Assembly: GCA_002104985.1 (NCBI GenBank)
Contig: MCGO01000005.1
Location: 806,001 to 870,000 of the forward strand
DNA: 64,000 bases
Reading direction: 5' to 3'
From: Rhizoclosmatium globosum
Taxonomy: Eukaryota > Chytridiomycota > Chytridiomycetes > Chytridiales > Chytriomycetaceae
Below are positions 12,218 through 24,349 of the stretch, piece by piece; within the stretch, counting starts at the first letter, position 1, and the number at the start of each line of letters is the position of its first letter. The translations under genes were made by a program, and so were the position numbers. The notes under the pieces are model-generated. The model made no database searches. It was not told the DNA's origin and saw nothing but the letters and a program-made list of their open reading frames with translations.

Positions 12218-14949
12218 TCACGCATCCTGCTCTCCTCCTTGTCCTTGTTCTTCTTGTTCCTGCGCACGTCCCTCCGTCGGCCCGTCTTCCTCCATATCCT
12301 GATTCAATTCATTGATTTCCTTCATTTCTTCATCACTCAACTTTACATCCTCAACTTCACTCACACGTCCATCTTCATCCATCTCACTGTCAGCTCCACC
12401 ACCACCCCCGCTGAGACTAATGGTAGGCAACGGATTGATACTGCTTCCTCCACCAATCCCTGCTCGTCCAGAAAACGTTCTCTGTCGCATTCGTTCGTTT
12501 CGGTCCGCAACTGTGTCAACCCTCTTTCCACCTTCATCCCCACTATCTTCATCCATAGCAGTCCGGCTACCTCCAACTCCATTATTATCATCTCCTCTCG
12601 CGTTATTATTATTGATACCACCTCGGCTATTTCCGGCACCACTTCCTGCATTCCTTCCATTCGCAGCTACAGTCCGTGGCTTCTTCTTGGCACCTGCTGC
12701 TGCACCAGAACCACTCCCAGCCCCGCGTCCAGACCCGCCAACTCCACGATAACTCGTACGATCCCGTCGTCCCCCGTCTTCAGCTTCACTGTCACTCAAC
12801 GCTTCTTCAGGAACTCGGTACGCGTCACGGTATCGACTGCGCATACGGAGTTCTTTGGCAGAGGTGCTGTTGGGGTTGTCGGGGTTGATGGGGTTCATGG
12901 TCAAGTCGTCGTCGCTTTCATTGTCACTGCATGAGAACTGGTCCACAGGAATTTCGTGCGACTGGACAGAGGGTGCGTGTGGGATCTGGCGGAGACTTTC
13001 GAGAATCTTTGTTCTGATGTATATGTATGGGTGTCATTGGGTTAGTATCGGTTTCATTGGACATACACAAGAAACTCAACTGAATTTGATCCAGGTATTT
13101 GCGGCTGTTGAGGTTCTCCATGTTGCTGGCGGGAATGTCAAGCAAGAAAGTAGGTCCATACCCTTCAAAGTAATCATGGTATGGAATTTCTATAACAGAC
13201 AGAATTAAGCAACCCAACCTCTAAGTCGCTAACCCCCTACAAACCTTTCGGAACTTCTTCGCCAAGCGCCAACGTCGTTTCATGACACCAAGCCTTTGCA
13301 ACATTACGAATCGTGTATCCACCACCACCCAACAAAATCAACGGAACGCCAAACGACTTCATGAACGAAACACTGCGTCCGTGTCCATGCATAGAGAGGT
13401 TGAAACATCCAAGACGGTCTCCAATCAAACTATCGGCTCCAAGCTGGAGAACTACGGCGCCGGGCCGGTATCGAGTCATGACTTCTTTCATGACTGTTGT
13501 GAAAATGCCGTGGTATGAGTCGTCGTCGATTCCGTCGTTCAATGGCACGTTAACACTACGAAACTGATTGAGCACACCAAGTCCAGAATTAAGACTCCTA
13601 TTTCTTCTCTCACCTGTAATGCTTTCCTTTCCCGAAACCAATGTCCTGGAAACAGGTCTTGAATTAGCAAAACAATTGACGAGAAAACAAGCTCACTTAC
13701 ATTGACGTCTCCAGTTCCCGGGAAGAACTCTCCAAATTTGTGGAAAGACACTGTCATAACACGGTCTGTTGTGAAAAAGGCTTCCTCGACACCGTCTCCG
13801 TGGTGGACATCCGTGTCAATGTACTGTCAACCGGATGAGTAAACTGCAATATAAAACGATTCAAGAACTCACCACTACTCTTTCATGCACTTTCAATAGT
13901 TCCAGAATCGCCAAGACGATATCATTGACTTTGATGTGAGAAACGTGAATGTTAATTTCTTCCGTTCCAGTGTGAGAGTCTCTCAGCTGTCCTCACCATA
14001 ACAGAATCCAGAAGCTTCACTCTTCTTAGCGTGGTGCAAACCACCCGCCCAGCTGCAAAAGGTATATCATAAGCACAACCGAGAATTGAGAATCCCAAAA
14101 CAACAAACTTGATAGCAATATCGCTCCGCCCAGAGTTTAACCGCATCGCTGCATCTAAACAAGCAAAAAAAAGCGTCTAAATAAAACCAAATGGCTGTCG
14201 GACTGTAACAAAATACCTATAGAACCACCAGCACTGAGCATACAAAACTCATAAATACCGTCAAAGACGGGACAATCCCCACAATACTCTCCCATATTGA
14301 ACTTTGTCTCATACTTTTTCAAGCTCTCGTCATTTGGGTTTGTCGTGACTCGTCGCAGAAAGTCCTGTGAACAGATTGAATTGCACTTGTGAGTAACACC
14401 ACGAGTTTATGGTGTGATTTTTACGATGTATTCGTCCGTATGGAACTTTGTCATTTGCTTGAATGTTGCATAGTTGGGCACCTTGTTTTGGTAGGAGTGT
14501 TTAAGATGGTTGGTGAAGATATGATGGTTTGGGATGGGTCAGGTACCTCGACAGCCATTTTCCTGTGAAGTCCATATGCGGTAATCAACGAGTGTGTCAT
14601 TCTCACACGGGCAGGCTAAAAGGGAAAGGAGAAGGTCGAAAGTCAGAAAACCCAAGCATACACACAGAGTTCCCTTTCAGTTCAAAGGGGGTTTCTGACC
14701 TTCATGTAATGCTTAGGACCATAACTGTACAATCCAACATCGGCTAAATGGTGGTGTGATAGTTAGCACAGAAGGTTGAAGGGGACAGCGAAGGAGACAT
14801 GCGAAGTCAAGTGAAAGGACGAGGTCCAAGGAACCAGTAACTTAGAATCATATCTGAAAGTAAAGTCACGTACGATGATAATGGTAAGAAACTCGCGCCT
14901 TTTGTGATCGCACTCCGTTCGAGTTGGCAACTGTCTCAGCCCCGTTCAT
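12218..14949 (-). CDS. RPD3: Class I histone deacetylase (Rpd3/HDAC1-type)
   Basis: Zn-dependent lysine deacetylase in eight or more short exons. Start ATG at 14949 ([12 protein letters not shown]), leading into SYHYH and then [20 protein letters not shown], the conserved N-terminal segment. Catalytic landmarks: [16 protein letters not shown] (near 14050) with the active-site His pair, [32 protein letters not shown] with the zinc-binding Asp/His, [27 protein letters not shown] and [20 protein letters not shown]. All these residues match active enzymes. The C-terminal exon (12946-12218) is a roughly 230-residue acidic, Gly/Ser/Asn-rich tail, longer than in most Rpd3 proteins. Expected to act in nuclear corepressor complexes of the Sin3 type by homology. 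Confidence 0.93.
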
Positions 14950-15027
14950 GGTTTTTAAAAACGATTTTTTGGGAGGAAGCCGCCGCCTTCACATACTCTC
15001 TACCACTCCCAGCCTTTATTGATGTAT

Positions 15028-18000
15028 TTATTGATAAAACATACAGGCCAAGTCAACACCAACAGTTACAACGTTCCTCGTTACAATCCCAAGCAAAGTC
15101 TCCTTCCACATACTCGCGACTTGTTCCAACTTTGCCCTTGTCTCCGCACTATTACCATCATCGTGGCTTATATCCATATCTTCACCACCACTGTACTTTC
15201 GTTTCTTCACAGCCTGCTTCACATGCCCAGAATACTCACTCTCAGAAACCTCCCACAGCGCCGTCACAAGAACAGCCTTTTCGCTGTTTCCGATAACAGG
15301 CAGCAGTAAAATTGCATCAGCAGATCCCATGACGCCTATATGTGCACGTGCAACAACGCGAATGAGCCACTCGGTCGCGACGGCTTCGTCTGGGAATGGC
15401 TTTGTGATTGTCGCGGTACGTGTGTAGAATTTGGAGAGTGTGATGCGTGTGCGCGAATCACGTCCTTCATGTAAATGTATGCGTTGGAATCTGAAACAAA
15501 TTGATGTTTTAGGCTTTTGAGATTGACAGTAGCATGATGCTTACCATTCGCAATCAGCATCATACACTCCCATAGTACAGGATGGCTTTTGAACTTGGAG
15601 ATAAGGTTGGTGTCGCTGTTTTCTAAATGTCAGTGACCGAATTCATATACAGAGAAACATACCTCTGACTTTGAGCTAACGAGGCCAAAGCAACCGGAGG
15701 ACTATCAAATGGTCGCAATTCCAGCACTTCATGAAGAGCCTCCGCCAACGAGAACGGGCCAGTCACACCAATCTCGTCACAACAAGCACCAATCAAGTAC
15801 GACACCAACGCGTCAAACTCAACCGCCCAAAACCTCTTCTCCACTTTGTTCCCCTCCTTTTTCCGCCGCTTCTCAAGCACATCACTGTTCTGCCTCCGAA
15901 ACTCTTTCTTCTCCATAAACAGAATCGCAGGTCCATCGTCACCACCAACCAAACCCCCTGAAACGTGTTGCCTCAATGCGTCCAGAATACTTGTTTGTTT
16001 GTCAGGGATTTCAGGGATTGTGGAGACAGCTCTTGCAATGCTTGCTGGCGTCGAGTTTCCACTTTGTCCCATCACGACACCGGTCATTGCATTGCCGGTG
16101 ATGGAAGTTCCAGTCCCGCCCCAGAGTTCGCCTTCAGGTATAGACAGCTCGAAATTCAAGACCTTGATAAGAGCATCACAAAGACACTCTTTGCGCTGTG
16201 GAAGTTGTTTGGTTCCCCATCAGTGTTGGATGAAACAGAAGAAGCTATGATATGTGACAGTGTGTGCAAATACGTGATACTGTCTTTGACGTTTGGCTCT
16301 CCAGTTTGTTGATGTGGATGTTGCTTTTCGCGTACAATGCTCAGAAGCAATCTGTTAGAACGGAGAAAAACGTGTCGAGGAGAGAGGGAGCAGGAGAGAA
16401 GTAGTTGGCGCGAGAGTCGTTTGCTTTAGGACTGTGGGTATTAATTGATGCAGAATTCTGAGGAGGTTGATTTGAGATGACACAGGAAGTGAAGACGTTT
16501 TTGGAATTGAAAGTTGGAGAATATTGGCCCAGTGGGGAGCGAGGATATATCTTCATACACCGAATTAAAATCTAGTTTTACAACGAGATGGTACAAACTT
16601 TGTCGTAATGTCGCGGTCTGCATGAATCACAACTTCGTCTTTCAGCAAGACCAAATACCACAAATTCGTAACAGTCGTCTCATCCAAAGGAAGTGACCCT
16701 CTCCTTTCTTGACCAAAGTCTCCAACGCCAGTCTTCAAATCCAGCCATTAACAAAACGAAACCCCTTAAAAACGCACAAAATACTCAACTTGTAAGCATC
16801 AGCAGTTCCATTCGCCCCTTCCTTCGCTTTCCAAGCCAACCTCAAACTCCCAACAATATGCACACTATTCAACTCCCCTAAATCACTCTGACGAAGCGCA
16901 ACGGGATCCAACGGCAACCCCAAACACGGTCGAGCGCATTTCCGAATCACATACACGAAAATCTCAAACGCAGCTTGCTTCCCAAGCACGAGTCCACAGA
17001 GTTCAAGAAGAAGCACTAAATGAATATTTTGCGGTATGTTGTTATTCGCGGCGGACATTACTTGTGTTTGTGTGATTCGTTTGGTTTGTTGTTCCTGATC
17101 ACATCGGGTTGCTAGGATCTGACACAGTCGGGATAATTGGGCACTGGTGAAGCATGACATGAGGTGAGAAGTTGGCGCGTTGGGTCCTTCTCGGTCTCTG
17201 GTCAAGCGAAATCTTGAAGCTGTGGGTATGTTAGAAACAAAATAAGAAGTGTAAGACCCCTTACTAGATCGATTATCCGCATTAATATTATATCGGTTTG
17301 CACTTGTAACATAAGTTTTGATCCCAATAGTTTATCGACTGGAACTCCCATCTGAAACCACTTTCTCTCAACTTCCAAATTCACCGTACTTTTGCAACAC
17401 TATGGACTTCTTCCATTGCACAGAATGTTTCACACAGCTGTGGGGCAATAACCATCAATCCACTCTTCAACAGAAATTCTAGCGACATTGTAGCAACATC
17501 ACAAACAAAGAGCTCTTGATTCGTTTGCGGAAACGGTTTATAAATCGAGAACCGGTGAATTGACTCCATAAGCGCGATTTTGTAGAGACTCAAGGTTTGA
17601 GAATGAGTTGATAGATGCGATGACAGTTTGGGTATCAATAGAGGTAGTATCTGAGGAAAGAGGAGGACTGTTGTCACGAAAAACGACAACATCTTTCGTT
17701 TGTACGCCGATGCTATATGAATGACAAAGGCTGTGAGCATTGAATCTCAAGAGTACCGAATTTGAGTCACCATTATCGAGCCCAGCTCGAACAGTTTGAG
17801 TCAGTCCATCGACATAATGAGTAAAGAAAAGGTCTTTGAGACTACAAGAATCAAGGTGAGCAAGTCGCGTATGTCGCAAAATATGTACCTTTCCGCCAGT
17901 TGGTCGGGACAGAATTCCCCAATCACGTTCAAATACTCGTGTATTCGGCCAACAACAGCATGGTTGGTATTCGGTGCTCTGGGGTTGAATGTGTTAATGT

Positions 18001-18643
18001 AAAAAGCGATTCTCTCGCTTCTCTCGCGATCCCTCGGAAACCTCCTTATTGCATATAACTTATTCCAGTTTATCTTGATACAGTTATCATCTTCTAAAAG
18101 GCAGATGATGTATGTCTTCGCTATTTCAAAACTCCCAATGGTGCCATGACCACCCTCTTTGGCAATTCTCTTCACTTAGCTAATAGTACAATCTCTTCTC
18201 ACTCATGGTCATGAATTAAATTCGTACCCTTGTGTTCTGACGCTCTCAAACACTGGATTCCCCACATCGAAAAGGCGTTCAGCAGACAATAAATGCAGAT
18301 ACATCAGAGAATATTCTGGAGTTTGCTGAACGACGCAGAATAAAAGCCATCGAAGAGCAGCAATATCGTAGATAGAATGAATGAAGCAGACCGAGTTTGA
18401 GACGGCAGGAGGAAGACCCGGTTTGAGGGACACGAGTTGCGGTGATTTAATTGCAACAATCAGAAGCTGAATGAGAGCCTGAACAAGCGGGTTTGTGGAT
18501 CTGTAGTTAATAAGGTCCTTGTATGATGGCAATCCAATAGAGGGAACTGGAGAGTGAAGAGAGGTCAACAGACAATCGGTGAAGCAGGAGCAACCGCACC
18601 AGGCAGGACATTCAACAAGGAGACACACCACTACTTGATCCAA
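15028..18643 (-). CDS. Large helical protein, unrecognised
   Basis: A multi-exon gene on the minus strand whose open frames follow each other at 18643-18209, 18175-17890, 17879-17560, 17740-17385, 17384-17225, 17205-16735, 16159-15640 and 15330-15028. The joined product would be roughly 1,000-1,100 residues, mostly amphipathic helix without transmembrane segments, zinc motifs or P-loop. Typical donors and acceptors are visible at most joints. The final exon carries a basic patch (KKRKYSGG) that could be a nuclear signal. I could not match it to a family. Large helical Mediator tail subunits (Med5/Med24/Med23 size class) are a weak possibility only. The 5' end is uncertain: a GC-rich exon further upstream at 18727-18968 may belong to it. 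Confidence 0.45.
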
Positions 18644-18726
18644 ACCAATGAAATAGTTTCAATTATTTAAATATTTTAATAGTTTCGAAACAAGGTTTAA
18701 GTAGTCACGCACCAAAACAAGGCCGT

Positions 18727-18968
18727 TCACATCGGCACCAACCCAGAAAAGTCTCTCAGTCGCTGCGTCAAATGCTCGAGCGCCTGGGCACGCGCATTGA
18801 CGGCGTCGGGTGCGGCCGCGGCGTCGGGCGGCATTCGAAGCAGCGCATCGATCAGCGACCGCAGCTGCGTCTGTTGGTTTTGGAAGAGAAACAGAAGTTA
18901 AAGGTGCTGTTAAAGTGGTCGGAAACCATCAGTGCTCCATTCACTCCATTCGTGTTCTGTGTTTGCAT
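18727..18968 (-). CDS. Small GC-rich two-exon ORF, or first exons of the downstream gene
   Basis: A start ATG at 18968 gives MQTQNTNGVNGALM, then a GT-AG intron of about 50 nt, then an exon with strongly GC-rich third codon positions encoding a short amphipathic helix (segments QLRSLIDALLRMPPD and ALEHLTQRLRDFSG) ending at a TGA at 18727. Total about 60 residues. Codon bias supports coding in this frame. It may be an independent microprotein, or the exon may splice (GT sites before the stop) into the large gene that continues at 18643. Confidence 0.4.
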
Positions 18969-19018
18969 CCTTCTTTCTTTCTTCTTTCTTTCTTTCTTCC
19001 ACTTTTCCCTTTGACTCA

Positions 19019-19275
19019 GAAATGTGTTACTTTTCGTTGATTCTAAGGGATCGCATCGATATTCCATCTACTTCAATTATGGTTGAATTGCGGACAGCAG
19101 TGTGGGAGAAGAACAGGCCGTTATTTGAAAGGTGTCGAGTTAGTCCAGTTGAACTCAAAGCGTTCGCATCCCGGACAAAGAAAATGAATTTCTTGGTGTT
19201 GCTGATTGTTTGGATGGATTAGGCGTGTCCCACATGGATCCTGTCGTCATCCTTGTACCTAAATCTGGTATGCTT
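19019..19275 (+). pseudogene. Decayed crinkler (CRN) N-terminal header
   Basis: This stretch aligns by eye with the N-terminal headers of the two downstream CRN genes: a LRTAVWEKN segment corresponds to LKKVVWTES, VSPVELKAFAS to ALQELEIYTS, and the end DGLGVSHMDPVVILV is nearly identical to the header end of the third copy. The two halves are in different frames, with a shift around 19180, and the canonical MKIWC start is missing. It ends at an intron-donor-like GTATG just as in the intact genes. No effector C-terminal region follows, so this looks like a truncated relic of a tandem duplication. Confidence 0.7.
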
Positions 19276-19515
19276 CCCGTTCCTCTCCTTCGAAACCTCC
19301 GAGAAAAGTGCAATCAAGATCTGTGTAATCGAGACTGTGCATTGGATCTCCAACTCCTTCAGGAAAGGCTCGAGTAATTTCGGTCTGGTGGTTTCGCGGG
19401 GTCCACATCAGAATATTGACCACTTGCTCAAATAGATGCTACAAAGATACGCATTTCACGAACATTTACAGCAAGTCAAGATTTCCTGCTGAATCGCAAT
19501 GTGGAATGTGGTGAT

Positions 19516-21804
19516 ATGAAAATATGGTGCTCCCTTTTCCTTCCAGACAACTCTCGGCTTTCAGAGAATTTCGTATTAGATGGCGTATCCTCTAGTTGGC
19601 TTGTGCAAGACCTTAACAAGGTTGTGTGGGTGGAATACCAGCTTGAAAGATTTCATATAGCACCATCAGAACTGAAACTGTACGCGTCTCAAGGCAACTT
19701 CAATGAGAAATTAGCTCTCGAAATTACAGACAATATTATTGGATTGGGAACATCACGTACGGATCCTGTTGTAATCGTTCTACCACAGTCTGGTATGTTG
19801 TTGCCCTTAGTTACCTTCTGTGGCTGACACATTGATTCAGCTTCAATGATATCAGACCTAGAGCTTCCGCAAAAGAAACAGCGGACTAAATCTCCTGCTC
19901 CACCCTTACCAAAATGGAAGGACGACGTTCCATACATTCCTTCTCTTGAAAATGACACTCTGTACTTTGTAGACCGAACGGATGCTATCAGTCAGCTTCA
20001 AGCTATTCATTCACACAAATACAATAGAGCCACGACGGGGGTGGGACTTGAATGGGTTATTCCTATCGCAGACCATATCTGGGACCTTGGAAAGTCGTCA
20101 TTTTGGAGAAATTACATTCGAAAATCAAGAGAGACTTGGCCTATTGTCGCTATGAGGACTCCATTCCAACAGACACTATGTGACTCTCGCACCGTTTATA
20201 TCTCTTTTGATCGAGGCGAACTGTCAAAGAAACCGAAAAAAGTAATGATGAAACGTCTCATCAAAGCACTCAAACCAATGTTTGATGTCGCACCGTCTGT
20301 ACTCTATAGTTCCACCAAAGCAGTTGATTCATTCATGGAGCAGCTTACAAAAGAAGCTGGCCCTGTATTCATTGTGCTTAACGAAATCGGCCACGCCTTT
20401 CATTCAACAGGTATTAATATCTTTCAAGAACGAGAAAAGTTCTTTCAATTTTGTGGAAACGTGATTAGCAAGTGGTTCCAATTGGAGCAGGTTTTCTTTG
20501 TACTCCTTGGTCGCGGCTCGCTCTTTAATCACGCTACCCTCCGCCCGTCAACAGACTTCCTTGCCTATAACTTTGTATTTGAACGTCTGAAACTCAACTT
20601 ACTTCAACAAGAATCGATTGTGGCGATTTTGAAGAATACGCTTCATTCGGATGGACAAACAATATCATCCAGCTTGGGACTCTCAGATTCAGAAGTGATT
20701 CAAGCAGCAGATTGTCTCTTCCTGCAAACAAACGGTTTACCGAGAGCATTGACCAAGGCTCTGATACAGTGCCGGTCGTTCAGTAATATTCTGGAATACG
20801 ACGAACCACTTCATATTCCTGAATCGAATTGGACTAAATTCTGTGATTGGTTGGTTTGTTTCAAAGAACCGATGAAGAAGCTGTTGGAATCATCGAATCT
20901 CGGAACTACAATCAACATGAACGAAATGTTCTTGGATGCTGGCGGCCAACCAGTCTCAATGGATTTAATCGCCACAAATGCGTGTGTTATCTGGGAAGGA
21001 ACGGCCGAGAAAGCTCGAGTACGTTTTCAACCCATTCTCAAAGAGCACGTTGAAGCCCTTTTGTTTCCATTGACAGATTATATTCGATATATCATCGACT
21101 ATCAGTTCGTATCTGATAACATCTTGGAATGGATATTTCTCAAACGGTTTCAAGAATTGTTCTCGTCTCCTGGACAGCCTCGCCTGGTTCTGCCTGACTT
21201 TTTCGATACTCCAATATTTGGTGATTGTACTGGTGTTAACTTCAGTCCAGTAACTCGCCCCTTGCCGAAGATAACTGATAACGGAGCTCAGTTGCCTGAT
21301 ATTGATTCAATAACTGCATCGCCGAGGAGTTGGAGTAGTTTGGTTAGCAAAATTGATTATTTGGCAGCTGTTTGTTTGAAGCCTCGACAAAAGTCTGCAT
21401 CCTCTGACGGATTCTTGATAACAAATGTAATCCATCATGCGAAAGCTGTAAAACTTTGTTGTGGTTTAGTTGTGAAGAATTTCTCAACAATCTTTTCTGT
21501 TCAGCATCTGAACGCGGAATGCAAACTGTTCAATCGCGTGTTTGATGGTACTAATTGTGAGGGACGTCTGCAGATTCTCTTTATTTGTTGCACACACTAC
21601 GCGAGAGAGTTGTCTGATAAATTTGTTGGAAATTCATTTGTCAGCATCTCCGATAAAGCAGCGTATCCTAATATCGATGAGATTATTTTGCTAAATCTGG
21701 AAACGTCCAAACATAGAGCTGCGTTCTTTGGGACGGATGAGGTGGATTCCAGATATATCGAGAAAATCGTTTCGAAATCTGAGGCTGAATACTTGAATTT
21801 CTGA
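19516..21804 (+). CDS. Crinkler (CRN)-type effector with degenerate P-loop domain
   Basis: Two exons. Exon 1 starts at MKIWCSLFLPD (19516) and encodes the ubiquitin-like crinkler header of about 95 residues ending DPVVIVLPQS. A 55-nt intron follows (about 19794-19853), then one long exon. The mid region shows a P-loop-like segment IPIADHIWDLGKSSFW (near 20065-20105) in which an Asp replaces a Gly of GxGKS, followed by VFIVLNEIGHAF as a Walker-B-like strand. The C-terminal part contains DEIILLNLETSKHRAAFFG, a segment typical of CRN C termini. CRN proteins are effectors or inter-organism conflict proteins that act in the nucleus in oomycetes and chytrids. A basic KKQRTK patch after the header could serve as a nuclear signal. 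Exact activity not determinable here. Confidence 0.85.
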
Positions 21805-21881
21805 TTAGTATACATAAATTGCTATCATTATTAATATCCATGACTTTTTTCCACTTTTTTTTTTTTTTTTTTCAAAACGTC

Positions 21882-24199
21882 ATGAAAATCTGGTGTCTCC
21901 TTTTACACCCTGACGGCTCTCGCCTTTCTGAGGCTTTCAAAGTCGGCGGTTCATCCACAACTCTCACTGTTGAAGAATTGAAGAAGGTGGTGTGGACGGA
22001 GAGCAAGTTATCTGAGACGTATCAAATTGCGTTGCAGGAACTTGAGATTTATACATCCCAGGCCAAGTTTAAAGCGAAAGAAGCTCTTAACAATGCTGAT
22101 TCTTTGGATGGATTGGGCGTGTCCCATATGGATCCTGTTATTCTTGTTGTACCACGCTCTGGTACTTGTTCTTTATTCCCTAGGTTTCCCCTCTTCCCTT
22201 CTCAGGACATCAGAATCAATTCCATTGAAAGAGATGTTTTACTGCATCACACGCCCCTCCAAGAAAAGCTTGATCTCATCCAAGTCTAATTTTTGACACT
22301 CGAACAGATTGCAAGGCTTCACAGAAACTTTCAGTGAGCGATGAATACCTTGCAACATCAAATATGAAACTTCAAACTACTCTTGATGTCATCAAATTTC
22401 TCGAGTGCAGGATGAAAGCTCAAGCACCATTCGATCCCGAAACTCCATATCGATCAGCGTACTTAAATAATTGCTTGGAGAACAGATTGGATCAGCGTCT
22501 TACAACTTATCAACTGAATGCACAAAATAACGTGAAAGTATTGGTTTCAGTTTCTGGTTTGGGAAAGACGAGACAACTCTTGGAATTACTATACTCTCAG
22601 TTTGGCTATTACTTTGTAGTTGACGTTCAACTTCAGGATTTTGGGTCAGCGGATATGTCTCGTTGCTTCCAACTCGCCTCAAACAATCCATCACAAACTC
22701 AAGACTTATTGGAGACACTTTACTTTGTCCGAATGTTCGTATGTGACTTCCTGATGAAACATGGATACAACAGGCCATCTCAGATTCTGTTGGCTCAACT
22801 TCACCCAACCGCCTTTTTTGGCTGTGATATATTTGCTGACCTTTTTGATGCCTTGGCTCGTCTCCCAAGATTCGTTAAACGTTTTACAGTATTCACGCAT
22901 CGTTTCCCGTTCGTTGCGATCGATGATATCCAAGGAGCTCTTGAGGGGAGAGCCGTATTTTCATTACCCCGTAGTCAAGAAAATAGACCATTTCTTTCTC
23001 CTCTAGTCTACTATTCGAAGCATATGGGATTGTTCCCGCAGTTTATCGTCAGTGGAACTGGATTTAATTTTGATTGTTTAGATGAACTGCTTTTGGCGGG
23101 GGCTATGAAGGCTGATCAGGTTACATCCTATGAAGTTATTTCAGGACTTGATCTATTAGACACACATGCAGTTGAATTACATATACGTTCTGCCTTGAAC
23201 GAGCGTAAATTGGACTTGGACTTTATACAAAGCGTCGTGGCCTTGTTTGCAACAAATCCGCTGTTTCTTGGGCGTGGTCAATTTATTGCATTCATATTGG
23301 ATTCTATTACTTCTAACGAGCTGCCACATCAAGCCATTTCCCGATTTCTGAAGGGTCTGACGGAGCCTCAAAGTCCACTATTTCCTCTCAAGTATTACGC
23401 AGAAGAGCTTAAAAATAGACCTTCCGATGTGAATAATCTCGGCCTGATTCTACGAATGGGGTTGATTGAGTTCCTCTTCAAAGGATCAGCAACGTTTCGT
23501 GTTCAGAATCAACAGGCATTGGATATGATTCATTATGGATTTGGATTTCCTCAAGTGATTGATGGCAGAATCCAAACAGTTGAGCTACAAGAACTGGCGA
23601 CTGTGGAATCTTTGCGACGTTTAATACCAGTTTCTGATTTGGTACCCGATATATGTGTTCGGCTTTCGACGTTTCCTAAACCGCAGTGTGCTGGGTATGT
23701 CCTGGAGTACCTTGTTGGAATGGCGTTAGTGATGAATTTGAAAGCTGAAGCTACGAAAAACCTCAAATCAACGCGTGGGAATTTAGCAGCCTATTTACGC
23801 GTATGCGATGCAGATGAAATCTGCTTTCCCGATCATTGCTGTGGCCCCGATATTGTATACAAACTCGGCGATGTTGTCTATCTGATTCAGATCAACTTTG
23901 TTGACGAAATCAGTAAACAAGAACGAGTCGATGCATGCAGTACAACTGAACCGATGTCATTTTATACGAATAAGAATACTGGCAGAGTATTGGATGGTTG
24001 GACGGCGACAAAGGAAGCAGTCCTGCACGAACTGAAGGAATCCAATTGCCAAATTCGCCGCCTTATATTCCTCCACACATTGACGAAAGCAATTACAGAT
24101 ATGGACGGTGTTGAAGTCATTAATCAAACAAATTATCCAACGTTTTTCGATAAATTGAATCCACAGCTTTGGAATATGTTAAACAAATTGAGACCATAA
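21882..24199 (+). CDS. Crinkler (CRN)-type effector with P-loop and REase-like C-terminal domain
   Basis: Start MKIWCLLLHPDGSRL at 21882, just after a T-rich tract. Exon 1 is the ubiquitin-like header ending DPVILVVPRS. The intron runs from about 22162 to 22306. Exon 2 carries an intact Walker A, VSVSGLGKTRQLLELL (about 22545-22590), and FPFVAIDD as candidate Walker B. The C-terminal portion has the layout of the restriction-endonuclease-like fold known from CR-type effectors: a helix with Glu in GYVLEYLVGMAL, then GPDIVYKLGDVVYLIQINF, where the usual E/Q-x-K strand is represented by Q-I-N, so the catalytic Lys may be absent. It is paralogous in the header to the upstream CRN gene but divergent after it, consistent with header shuffling. 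Confidence 0.85.
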
Positions 24200-24349
24200 T
24201 AAAAAGTAAATGTTTGTTTATTAATTATATTTAGAATTAATTGATTCGGAATCATCCTCGGAATCATGTGATTCAAAACCAGTTTAGTTTTTGTGCCAAG
24301 TTTTGGCACGTTTTCTCTCCCAATACGTTTTTCTCCAATCCAGTCCAAA

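Noticed and set aside
12239..12934. Long plus-strand frame of 231 codons
   Set aside because: Antisense shadow of the HDAC low-complexity tail.
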